A stretch of DNA of 64,000 nucleotides. Origin: Scenedesmus sp. ARA3. Lineage: Eukaryota; Chlorophyta; Chlorophyceae; Sphaeropleales; Scenedesmaceae. A model generated the notes under the pieces. The model was not told the DNA's origin. It was given only the letters and a program-made list of their open reading frames with translations, and made no database searches. Positions 46,841 to 58,200 of this stretch are shown here, piece by piece (within the stretch, counting starts at the first letter, position 1; every line of letters begins with the position of its first letter). The position numbers and the translations under genes are program-made. The stretch lies in contig RWJK01001787.1 in the NCBI GenBank assembly GCA_004335835.1, forward strand, positions 3,517 through 67,516, read 5' to 3'.

Positions 46841-48558
46841 GCAGGCTTCTGGGAGGACGTGCTGGAAGGCATCCAACTGCGGCCAGATCAGGAAGCCACA
46901 CTCTGCCTGGGCTTCCAGCAGTATGTTACAAAGTCCACGCCACTAATACAGCAGATGCAGGACCTAGTAAAGCGTATGCAGCAGCTCACAGGGGCCCCTG
47001 AGGCCCAAGGTACTGCAGCACAAGAGCTGGCCCTGCCAGTGCAGCAGGTGGTGCAGGCGATGCTGGTGGACGAGCCAGCAGCAGCAGCAGCAGTGGGCGC
47101 GGCAGCCAGTGGGGAAGAAAGCCAGCAGCGGCAGCAGCGGCAGAAGACGCAGCCGCCGCCGCCGCCGCAGCAGCAGCAGCAGCAGCCACCGCAGCAGCAG
47201 CAGCAGCAGCAGCAGGGGTCGATGCCGCCGCCGCCGCAGCGCCAGCAGCAGCAATGCAGCAGGGACGTGAGTGAGCTGGTGCGGCTGGCAGGAAAGTGTG
47301 ACATCCAGGGGAGCGCCAACACAACAGATGGCCGCACGCCAAGCAGCAGCGTTGGCCCGGCTTGTTTGCCGCCCGCTTGTGGTGGATCAGCCAGCAGCGG
47401 CAGCAGCAGCGGCACCAGCACGCAGCAGCAGCAGCAGGCGTGGAGTGAGCCGACGAGCACGCTGCAGACGATGGAGTCATCCGCTGAGCTTGAGGACATT
47501 ATGGGTCAGCTGCTGAATCGGGTGATGAAGCTGCGCGAGATGCACAGGCGAGTTTTTGGTTTTGAAGCTGGGTTTGGGTATCGAAGCGTTGAAGGGCAGC
47601 TGCGCAGCAGCAGCAGCAGCCGTAGTGGGTGCAGCAACTGGGTGGTAGGCCACTGCTGAACAGCGTGATGAAGCTGCGCGAGATGCACAGTGAGGTTCTG
47701 GGTTTGAGTAATGAAGGTTGAGTGGAAGTTGCGGAGCGGCAGCAGCCGCAGCTGGTGCAAACACTGGAGGGGGACGGTTGTGTATTTGGTGCCAAAGAGG
47801 TCGCATGTGTATGCATGCAAGCAGGATCGTGATGCAGCTGACGAGGACCACGGATTCCGAGACTAAGGTGATACCATACAACACATAACATGCTCCACTG
47901 AGATACCCTTTGCGGGAGAACTTGTGTGGTTGACCGGCTGCTGGCCTCATGTCAAACAACAGCGTTGCCAATAGACACACCACACTGCTTGCTGACCACC
48001 CTCTGCTGTGCAGTGCGGCTGTGTGTTTGCAGGACTGTTACATGCCTGTTCCTGACTGTTACATTCCTGTGCCATGCGGCTGTGTGTTTGCAGGACTGTT
48101 ACATTCCTGTGGCTCAATACGCTGGACCCAAAGCAGAATGCAGTGTCCGTAGGTGAGCGACAGCCACTGCTTTTCTCCAGCTGCTGCTGGGGTAGCTGCC
48201 ATGGTGCTGCCAGCAGTGGTTATTGCTGCTGTCAACATGCATTTAACCATGTGACGTATAACACCGTGTAACGTGTAAACATTGTGCACATGCCGCTCAT
48301 GTGTAAAAGCGAAATGCAGTGTCTGTAGGTAAGCAGGAGCCGCTGCTCGAGTAGCTGCCATGCTGGTGCCAGCAAGCTGCTGCCAGCGATGGCCACTGCT
48401 GCTGCTGCTGACACACCTCATGAACATGTAACACAACAGATAACATGCTATGTGTGTTTGTGCTGTGTGCTGCAGTGCGCTCTTGGCCTTACTGGAGCCG
48501 GCCGCTGTCCATCACATCAATCCTGGCCAGAAACAAAGGTGTCGAGTTTGAGGCGTAG
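44907..48558 (+). CDS. Unrecognised coiled-coil, Gln/Ala-rich protein (possible algal regulatory protein)
   Basis: Seven exons join in frame, 495 residues: 44907-45026, 45167-45485, 45796-45933, 46399-46464, 46845-47547, 48094-48152, 48476-48558 (TAG). The start is the ATG of MGKKQKQINHFVKLQQQK. Residues about 15-60 form a heptad-like coiled coil (IVRQLRQLLGQNQALRQREQ). Then follow a Cys-rich patch, LLTLDPRKAALMGSSLEDEV, NLELGVLNLETLVRQEPPPG, FWEDVLEGIQLRPDQEATLC, and a long Pro/Gln/Ala/Ser low-complexity stretch. The C-terminus has FLWLNTLDPKQNAVSV and SWPYWSRPLSI. This order (dimerising helix, DP.R..L, L.....QEPPP.FW, Q..L, LNTL.P.Q.A.....PYWP) resembles uncharacterised algal proteins sometimes annotated as bZIP-like, but no basic DNA-binding region is visible, so the function is open. 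The 47547 donor is GC (ACAG|GCGAGT). Confidence 0.7.
45705..45762 (+). repeat. Longest CTG triplet tract in the window
   Basis: About 19 CTG units with one TTG interruption, in the intron 30-90 bp before the acceptor at 45795. The sense strand carries CTG, so no polyglutamine is encoded. Confidence 0.95.
45967..46575 (+). repeat. Echoes around exons 3 and 4 of the coiled-coil gene
   Basis: A long echo of the exon 3 end (GSSLEDEVFKYGEMGMLLHV plus the GTGCGG donor) lies at about 45988-46053, with a decayed one near 46118-46150. The exon 4 start (DRSNLELAVLNLG, CAG acceptor) is copied at 46299-46337. The exon 4 end (LKRQEPPPG) is copied at about 46545-46576. Each copy keeps its splice-site dinucleotide. 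Confidence 0.9.
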
Positions 48559-51494
48559 CCACACCTGTGCAGCTGCACGGATGCGTTTGAAAGGTGTTAT
48601 ATAACATGTTGGTTGGAAATGGGTGTGCGTGCATTGTCATTGGCAGCAGCGATTGTCCGTCCTGGCAAGGTAAACCAGCGCTGTTAATGGGGTTAACGGC
48701 TGTGCCCTGCGCGGGTGCATGCTCGAAGTCTTGAAAGTGTTATGACGCATCATTTGATTAGTATTTGAAGTGTTATGACACGTTACTTGACGAGCCATGT
48801 ATGCATGGCATGAAGGGTCCTTCACAGCAGCAGCTGCTGGATGCGCGCCGCATTCGAACGCATGTATGTTGCCTGGCAAGTGCGCGTTACCCATGTGCTG
48901 CATGCACTTAATCGCGCATTTGCCATTGCGCGTTGGCCCCAGGCCAGCTACAGCTGTGCGCATATGATGCAGATCACTGTGCGCATATGGAGCATTGCAT
49001 ATGATGATGGCGAGGGGGAAAGGCATGTATGCCGTCAGCTGCACTGTGATGGCCAAGCAGCAGATTGCCGGGTGAGGTTGCATGGCTGCTCCCTCGCCGT
49101 TAGCGAAATCAGTCACACCACATGCCCTACTAGTAGGACTGTTTCTGCAGTAGCAAGCACGTGCTGTTTGTGGGAACTGCTTTGGTTGCTGTGGCAGCTG
49201 CTGTACCCAGCACAACACTGTTGCGCATGCTGCTTGCTGTTGCGGATCTCGGTTGCTAGCAGCCTTGCTGCACCTTGCACGCATACGTATTGCATATCCA
49301 ACGCTGAGTCAGCAAGCTGCTGTTGTATTAGCAGACGCCTTGCATTGCATACTAACACGTACAGCTGCCCATTGCATACACAGCGCAGCAGACGGTGGCT
49401 CAAAAGCCCACCTGCTGCCTGCACGCCAAGAGGTGAAACCCGCATTCTTGCGTACATACACTGCAGTTTGCCGCTGAAAGGCCGCTTGCTGAGTCAGCAT
49501 GGATGCATAAACTCAACTCAGGCAGTAATTTCCCCTGGGTAACGGTTGCAGTGCAGCGCAAGCATTGTGCAATTTGTTGCTGCCCTGGTGCTGCTGCTGC
49601 TGTGCATGCACATGTGCTCATGCATTCGCAGGAATCTGTGTGTACCTGGTTGCTGATGCAAATGTCCTCAGGTTACAAACCTGCTCTCAGTGGCATTTGC
49701 AGATTGTGTTGTGCCGCGCTATGGCAGGGTAGGCGGTGCATTGCTGGTGCAGCTAATCTGCACGAGCCTGCAAAGTATGGCTGCTTCAGCAGCCGCCACT
49801 GCATGGCATGTGCTCTGAACAGCATGGTGGTCGGCTGATTGTGGTGCGACGCTAAGGCAGCATGGACGGTGCATTGCTGGTACACTTGACGTGTGCATGC
49901 CAGCAGTAATGCATGTCTGCAGGCGCTGCAGTTTGGCATTGATCTGACTTGCTCTGAGTGTCAAGCACATGGGAGGTTGCAGCCTAAGGCCATGTCAGTA
50001 TTGTTGCACACCACTTCTTCTGCAAAAGTACAGGGGTGCACCGGCTGTTCTGTGTTACATGTGCAGCATCTCCATGCTAGCTAGCGCAATTTGCCATTGC
50101 CTTTCTGTGTGGGCTTTTGGAACTCGGCAATGCCTGACATTGCTGCAGCACTGGCACTGCTGCGCTGTCCATGTAGGCAGTTTCCACGTGGTAGGATTGT
50201 TCATTTACGTAGGCAATGCTATTTATGTATGCCAGTGCTTCTGCCAGCTAGTGCCACGTCTTTGCAATGCATAGTAGCACAGTGCATGCAGCATCACACC
50301 ACGGTACATGCATACATTACATTACATTGCATGCTCCACTCAACGAGGAGTGGGAACCCCAGTCAGGAGCCAACCATGTCGCAAGCGGCCAGCTGCCAAG
50401 CATGCGCCTTGAATCGTCGAACTTTGAAGGGAGTTGCAGAAGACTGGTGACATGTTGATTTGAGGGTACCACCTGCGGGCATGCAGTATCTACTAGGCAG
50501 CAACACGTGTTGGTGTTTGCAAATGTGGCAAGCGCGGGTCGTTAAATCGACAGTGTCTCGTGCTTGTGGGCTGTGCTGCGCTTCGTTGCTGCATCCATGC
50601 ATGCATGTGGATGCCTGGCCTACGAGTTCCTGCAAGCGGCATTCAGCCTCCTTCTTCAGAATGTTCTATAGAGTTTGGGGTGCTGCCAGCCGGGCTGTGC
50701 CCAGTTTAGGGTTTGGGTTGAAATTGGCGGCGCGTGTGCCCATGCAAATGCAGCTGCATGGTGGCCACATGACGGCGCGGTTCGATGTCAAGCAATTGAA
50801 ACAGGTTTGGTTGCTGTATCTGCGGCACTGCACAGACTGCCGTGTGCCTCCTGGATAGCTGCCTTCTGAAGCTGCGGAGCTGTGGGTGTGTCCTTCAACG
50901 TTTGGGGGGTGAACAGCTTGTTATTTCTTGTGGGTGCTGACCTCGTTGGGTTTGAAGCTACTGAGCAGTGCATGCACCAGCTTAGTAGCTGCTGAGCAGC
51001 CAAGCTGGATTCATATTTGTTCTGCCCACGTTTGCAGTAACAAGGGTTGATTTGCCATGATGGTACGCTGCTCTACCAGCATGGCTGTTCAGCCGTTGCG
51101 GCCTCATCACAGTTGGTTGAATCAGTGGTGTGGCGCAACTCACGCGAAGCGGCCTGTGCCACGTCATCATCATCATGACGCCGCGGCGTGCTGAGCCGCA
51201 GGGCCGAGGTCCAAGGTCCAGGCCGCTGTCGCTATCGCGCCCACCACCCCTCCCCCCTCTCCCTCTGCTCTAACATAGCGATAATCATGTTACCAGACAG
51301 CCATAGCAACGCAATCGCCATCGGCCCCAGCTCAGCCTGGGAAGCACCACATGGCGAGTGCAGCCGCAGTGCCGGCTGCTGCACCAATCTCTTGCAAATG
51401 ATAGCACCCGAGCTGCCGATGCGGCAGCCTCCTACAGCACAGCGCCAATCTGCCCGAGCTTGACCTGTTATAACAGTAATGTCATAACACCGCC
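48559..51494. other. Convergent intergenic region before the SEC6 3' end
   Basis: No gene is supported. It contains one (TAATG)-tailed element (50314-50375, inverted), TGCATATG-rich sequence around 48950-49000, and the SEC6 3' flank. Near 50705 a single TTTAGGGTTTGGG occurs, too short to call telomeric. Confidence 0.55.
50314..50375 (-). mobile_element. Dispersed element with (TAATG)n tail, copy 3 (inverted)
   Basis: On the minus strand GTTGGCTCCTGACTGGGGTT is followed by the CCACTC/GAGTGG hairpin core and TAATG units. It matches the copy at 4476-4540 over the full shared length. Confidence 0.5.
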
Positions 51495-54493
51495 CTACCG
51501 CCCCCAGAACTTCCAACCCTTTCCGCTGCCATCCCCAGCCTGACCCAGCCCTGCTGCCCCTGGCACCACACCGCCTGCTGCTGCTCCTGCTGCTGCCGTG
51601 CTGCCCTGCTGCTGCTTCCTCAGAGCTTTGGCGTACAGCTCCCTGCACTGCAGCGCCAGGTCATTCAGCTGCGCCTTGCTCAGCCCAGGCCTGCAGCAGC
51701 AGCAGCAGCAGCAGCAGCTGTGTTTGAGCATTTCGTGCAGTGCTGAGCAGCGCCAGCAGTGAAAGACGCCTTGCTGGTGCTGCTGGTGCCGCGAGCCTGC
51801 GCAGGCACACACACTCTGCAGCAGCACTCTCAGGTGGACTGCCAGTCCAATTGAAGAGCATGGGTGTGCTACTGCACGAGCTTGTGACGAGCTAATGCAG
51901 CAGTGACGAAACAGCAGCAGCAGCACCACCAAGCAACACGTCCAACAACACACCGCACCTGCTGGCCAGCAGCTTTTCCACCATGGCAGGCGTGATGGCA
52001 GGGTTCAGCTCCAGCACAGCCAGTACCCCGCCACGATGCCCTCAGGCTCACTGCTGTGTAGCCAACTCCCGCAAGCCGCTGATTGAGCAAAATTGCACGA
52101 CAATTGATACATCAAAGCAGCGCACAACAGCAAAACCCCAGTCCAACACCAGCCCTAGTACCAGCACGGCCCTGTACCCTGCCAGGATGCCCTCCGGCTC
52201 ACTGCTGTCCAGCAGCTCCCTGAGACCACTGACTGATTGAGCAAAAACGGGTCACACAACACGCTGTAAAACACGTAATGAAGCAGCAAATTCACCAGTC
52301 GATCAAACACAAACAGATACACAGCCGCAGTGCGCACCTGCTAGCCAGCAGCTTTTCAACCATGGCAGGAGTGATGGCGGGGTTCAGCTCCAGCACCCTG
52401 CCAGGATGCCCTCAGCAGCAGCACAACTCACGCACAAGCATACACCTCAAGGCACACGAAGAAACCCTTTGCAAACCGTCAACAGGCCGATGTTGTTGTG
52501 AGGCAACACGCACCTGCTAGCCAGAAGCTTTTCCACCATGGCCGGAGTGATGGCGGGGTTGAGCTCCAGCACCGCTCTGTACCCCGCCAGGATGCCCTCA
52601 GGTTCGCTGCTGTCCAGCAGCTCCCGCAGGCCTGCCAGCTGCGTGACGCGCCGCATGAGGCGGTCACGGGGCACAAACGGCTCGAAGAACAGCTGCATGA
52701 TGGGCGGGCAGGTGTGGTGTGCGGGTGTGAGAGCACGGGCAGCGTGAAGCGGCGCATGAGGCGGTCACGGGAGCACACAAACAGCTCGAAGAACAACTGC
52801 AACAGTGGCAACAAGGAGTGGCGGGCAGGTGTGAGTGCAAGGCCAGCAGGCTGCCAGCTGAGTTACACGCCGCATCAGCCGGCCACGAGGGACAAATGGC
52901 TCGAAGAACAGCTGCAAAAGTAGCAGAAAGCGGTGGCGGGCAGGTGTGTGAGTGCATGGGCAGCATGACACGCCGCATGAGGCGGTCACGAGGGACAAAC
53001 GGCTCGAAGAACAGCTGCAATGCAGTGTGTGTGAAGAGGTAGGGTTGCAGGTGCAACCGGCAGCAGCAGGCAGGCAGCGGGTGAGATGCCGCGCTGAAGG
53101 TGCGTTATTGGTCACATCGCGTAGTTTGCAAACAGCTGCTGTGCTTTGATAGCTGCACAAGGCACCACCCAGGGCCAGGATGCTCCTCACCACCACAGAC
53201 AGCTGCCTCCAAGTCGTCTGCATAGATACGTGTGTGCTGTAGCGTCAGATTTCACCGCACTCAACACTCTGCACTCATTACTCACACTCATACGCAACTC
53301 GCAAAGGCTCACCTGCACATCGCGCTCGTCTTGCACCAGCCGCCCCAGCACCAAGTCATCAGCATCCGCCCCTCCACCACCCCCTGCTGCTGCCGCCGCC
53401 GCCGCGCCGCTGCCCATTGCTGCTACTGCTGCCACCGCGCCGCGATCCAGCGACGCAACGGCCGCGCTGCTGGCGCGGCGCACGTGCTCCTCGAGTACTC
53501 CCTCGCACACACGGCGGCAGAAGCCCGGCTCAACAAAAGTGGTGACGTCTTGAAAGTAGTCTGCAGGGAGGATAGTGGATGCAGTAAGACGTTGTTGAAA
53601 AGTCAGCGGGAGAAGTGGCAGCTGCGTGTCTTTTAGCTGACATTTGAGCTGTTGAGGTACTGGTGTTTAGGCAAGTGCATGAGTGTGCATTGCTAATTCA
53701 GCTGTATCAAATCGATGTGATAGCGCACTCTGCAGCTTCAGCAGCATCCATACCACGAGTTGTACCAGCAGCGTTGCACATGTTGCTGCAAAACAAGCAG
53801 ACACACATGCAGCGAGAAGTCGGGCCCAAGCTACTGTATACGCTGCAGCAGCACCCTCACCACCGATGGTGGCCAGCAGCGTGGCGCAGGTCTTGCCATT
53901 CAGCCAGTCTGCGCTGCTGTACATCCGCCTCCACTGCTCAACAATGCCTGCAGTGCACAGGCAGTGCATGGCAGTACTCAGGCAGTAAATTGGCAGTACA
54001 CAGTCCGTAAAATGGCAGAGACTGCAGTACATGTAGGGCTGAATGAGTTATAACTGACCAACAAAACTTGAGGTGCCCAGAGGTGAGCAACACCAACAAA
54101 ACAACGAAATCATTACACCTGCATGCGCATACATAACCCCAACCATGCATCCCAGGCCTTGGCCAGCTCCAGGGACAATAACAACAGGCAGGGCGACAGC
54201 CAACAACCCTCGTCACGCTCAATATCAATATGCACAATCTACAGCTCAGGCCCCGCACCTACGTCCGCGTACATCAGCTCCACCAGCCGCTGGCCCCACG
54301 CCTTGGCCAGCTCCAGAATCACACACACAAGGCATAGGCATTGCAAGAGCAGATTTGAAAGCATAATCGGCACCTGCGTCCGCGTACATCAGCTCCACCA
54401 GGCGCTGCCCCCATGCTTTTGCCAGCTCCAGGAAGGCTCGGCAGGTGTCCTCAACATCCAACTGAGAGGAAAGGCCCTCATCCAGCAGCGACT

Positions 54494-54530
<37 letters not shown>

Positions 54531-54751
54531 CAGCAGCTATAACATATCATGTTGGCAAGCTCCAGGAACGCCCGGCAGGTGTCCTCCACATCAAGCCGAG
54601 AAGACAAGCCCTCGTCCAAAAGGGACTGATCCACACAGCAGCAGCAGCGGCAGCAGTATCATATCATGTTGGCCAGCTCTAGGAACGCCCGGCAGGTGTC
54701 CTCCACGTCAAGCTGAGAGGAAAGGCCCTCATCCAGAAGGGACTGATCCGG

Positions 54752-54784
<33 letters not shown>

Positions 54785-55252
54785 AAAAGCATCTAGTAAT
54801 GCAAGCTACAGAGGAGCCTTTGTCCTGCAGCAATTGCAAAAAGCCATAGCAACACAGCACACAGCAGCTGCTCCGCAGCAGCAGCAGCACCGCCCAGCCT
54901 CCCACCTGCACGTGCTCCGTGAACTCCAAGCTCTGGTTGTAACAGTCCACGCTGTTATTCAAGAACGACGCCACCATTTCAAACGACAGCTCCGCCGCGC
55001 TACCCGCAGCCTTGCCCCCGGCAGCCGCCGCGGCCGCCGTCGCTGCCGCAAGCTTCGTGTCGCTGCTGCTGCTGCCGCTGACGCCTGCGGGGCCTGCTGC
55101 TGCTGCCGCTGCTGCTGCTGCCAGTAGGGCAGAAACGCCGCCTGGTTTCAGCAGCTCCTGCTGTGCTGCTACAAAGTCCTGCATGAGTTTCAAGGAGCGA
55201 CTGGCTGCTGCCAGCAGCACTTCCCCTGTGCTGATCTCTTCGAGCACGGACA

Positions 55253-55289
<37 letters not shown>

Positions 55290-58200
55290 GCAGCAGCAGC
55301 GGCAGTGTTGAGCTTCAGCGAGCGACTTGCTGCTGCCAGCAGCACTTCCCCTTGTGCTGATCTCTTCGAGCACGGACACCTGGCAGCAGCATCGGCAGCA
55401 GCAGCAGCGGCAGCAGCAGCAGCAGCAGCGGCAGCAGCAGCAGCAGCAGTGTTGAGCTTCAGGGAGCGACTGGCTGCTGCCAGCAACATTTCTCCTGTGC
55501 TGATCTGCTCGAGCACAGACACCTGGCAGCAGCAGCGGCAGCAATGAACACACGCGGACTGACCCTTCTGCCATTTTCCCATGCCGACAAACTCTGAAAT
55601 GCGGCATGTGTGTCACACAGAGCAGCAGCCCCAATCAGACATGCACAGTTGAAGCCTGCTGCAGGGTGCTAATCCCCACCTGCTCATTGAGCATGCAGAA
55701 GAAGTCCACAATGCCGGGCGTGTTTCAACAACACCCTGGGCCCCAAAACTCACAAACCCTGTTTCTTACAGCTGCCAAACCGCACCTGCTCGTTGAGCAT
55801 GCGGAAGAAGTCCACCACACCAGGAGTGCGGAGCGTGCCGTCTGTCATCTGCTGCGGCTGGCCCGCAACGTCCTGCAGGCACGGCACGCAGCAGCAGCAG
55901 CAGCAGCAGCAGGAGGCACATGCACAACACTATCAGTACGTTGAACCAAGCCAGGTGTAACCAGAGTCAGAGGGTCTATCATAGCTGTAACCCAGGCGTC
56001 TGCTGTATAGGCGCGCTCGCCAACGACTACCACAGACCTTTGCGCAAGCACAACACACCGCACCTGCGCGAGTATGGCCCTGTACCAGGCCGTCATGGTG
56101 GCCTCCATGCGGTCCGTGTAGCTGTTGATGAGCAGCGCAAAGCCGGGAGCACTGTCCAGCGACATTGGCGCAACGGGCAGCCGCACCAGCTCCTGCATAG
56201 ACAGCAGCCGGCAGCAGGCAGCAACATGAATATGAAAGCAGCGCAAAGCCGGGAGCGCTGTCTTGAGACATTGGGGCGACATGCAGGCGCACCAGCTCCT
56301 GCATATGTGCAGCAGGGTTTTGCAAGTGAGAAGTGCACAGCAGCTGTTGATGAGCAGCGCGGAGCCAAGGGCGCTACCTGAAAGCAGCGGCGCGACAGGC
56401 AGACGCACCAGCTTTACACAGCAACTGTCAATGAGCAGCGCGGGAGCAGCTGCATAGGAATCCCAACTGATCTGCAGCACACTTGCACATCCCCCTCACC
56501 TCCTGTACTCCCAGCCCCCGCAGCGTCTGCTGGTAGCCGCACACCCACTGCATCAGCCGCAAGGCAACATCAGCGCAATCCCTATGTTGCAGCATCCTGC
56601 ACTCATGTGCAACCCCTCACCTCCTGTACTCCCAGTCCTCGCAGCGTCTGCTGGTAGCCGCACACCCACTGCATCAGCGACATCAGCAGGGCAGCAGCGC
56701 AGGCGACCACGTGCTTCCGCATGCATCCACTAGATTCCACCTGCACTCCTGCGCTGCCTCACCTCCTGGACTCCCAGCCCCCGCAGCGTCTGCTGGTAGC
56801 CGCACACCCACTGCATCAGCCGCAGCTGCCCCGCAGTGGACAGCGCCTGCGACACCTGGCCCACAGTGTCCATGGCCTGGCAGCAGCAGCGGCAGCAGCA
56901 GCAGCAGCAGGAGCAGATTCATTAAAAAATCAGCAGGTTGAGCAAGATCCAGCAGAGCGCTACATGCAGTTCCTGAGGTCCAAAAAGCATTTGTACAGCG
57001 GTCTGCCACCACATGCAAGCATCTAAGCTTCAGTTGTGTGTGCATTACGTGAGGCTGTTGTCATCATGCAAAGCTGCAGGCCGCATCTGCGCAAACGGCA
57101 CGTGGTACATCTGGAAGATGATGTCGAAGATGTGGATCCCATAGCTATGCTAATATGACACTGGCAGAAATGGATGCAGAACTCAGCAGCGGTGGGTGGC
57201 AAAAGCAGCCAGCAGCCAGGTTCAAACTGCACTGTTTCTCCCCATCTCCCCAGCAGTGCACCATGTTTTCAACTTCATCATGTTGCCAGTCAAAGAGCTC
57301 CATAAACCAACTCAAACAGATCAGTCGATGCTGTGATGCGCACCTGCGCGAACTGCACGTGGTACATCTGGAAGATGATGTCGAAGATGTTGTAGTGCGG
57401 CGGGAAGCACGGAGACACGTAGTCATAAGCCTCCGCCAGCTCGGCTTCCAGCGCCCCAAAACCCTGCGGTTGTAACACAACATGTAACATGTTGCGCGTA
57501 AATGAGTCAAGGTTTACGTATTGCCCTGTTCTTGGTGAACATGGCGACACGTAGTCGTACGCCTCCGCAAGCTCAGCCTCAAGCGCCCCAAAACCCTGCC
57601 AAAGAAACAATCATAATCTGTTACATGGTTTCAGGGTTGACAGGTGCCAAGGCTGTCAAGAAGTGCAGGCTAGTTGGGTGATGTCGCCCAAAGCACACAC
57701 AAATCAGAAAGCGATGAGCAGACCTAGCACCCCCCATGCACGCACTTGCAGCACAGACTAGATGCGCACGACCTGCAGTCAGCGCCAGTGAAGGCAGCCT
57801 TCTGCACGAGCCCTGAGTTTGTTTGCCTGCAGCACACACTGCACAGCTGTTGCTGCGGCTGCTGCTGCTGTTGCTGCTGCTGCCGCTGCTGCCGTCTCAC
57901 CCCCAGCAGCGTCTCCAGCCACATGTCCTCATCAAACATGTCCTCCTCGCGGATCTGCAGGCAGATTGTACATGCAGGATGAGATTGTGGGTGATTATCC
58001 AAAGGACTTTATATGGGCGCTAGATGTAGAGGAGACATCATTTTATCAATAATGTCCTCGTCGCGGATCTGCGGGTGCATGCAGAAGCAGCAGGAACTCA
58101 CGCATCTGAAGGATACTTTCAACAGTTGTGGATCAGCACATACATATCTCTTGGGCCATGTCCTCTTTGCTGGTGTGAAAGTGCTTGCAGAATTAGCAAA

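Noticed and set aside
46888..47499. 203-codon minus-strand frame opposite the Gln-rich exon
   Set aside because: Antisense of a Pro/Gln/Ala low-complexity coding stretch, giving poly-Cys/Gly; no independent support.
47825..47867. Candidate extra exon (IVMQLTRTTDSETK) in the coiled-coil gene
   Set aside because: Including it breaks the reading frame into the next exon, whereas skipping it gives a perfect in-frame join to FLWLNTLDPKQ.
50700..50725. TTTAGGG-like bases suggesting an interstitial telomere
   Set aside because: Only about one and a half units; expected by chance in this length of sequence.
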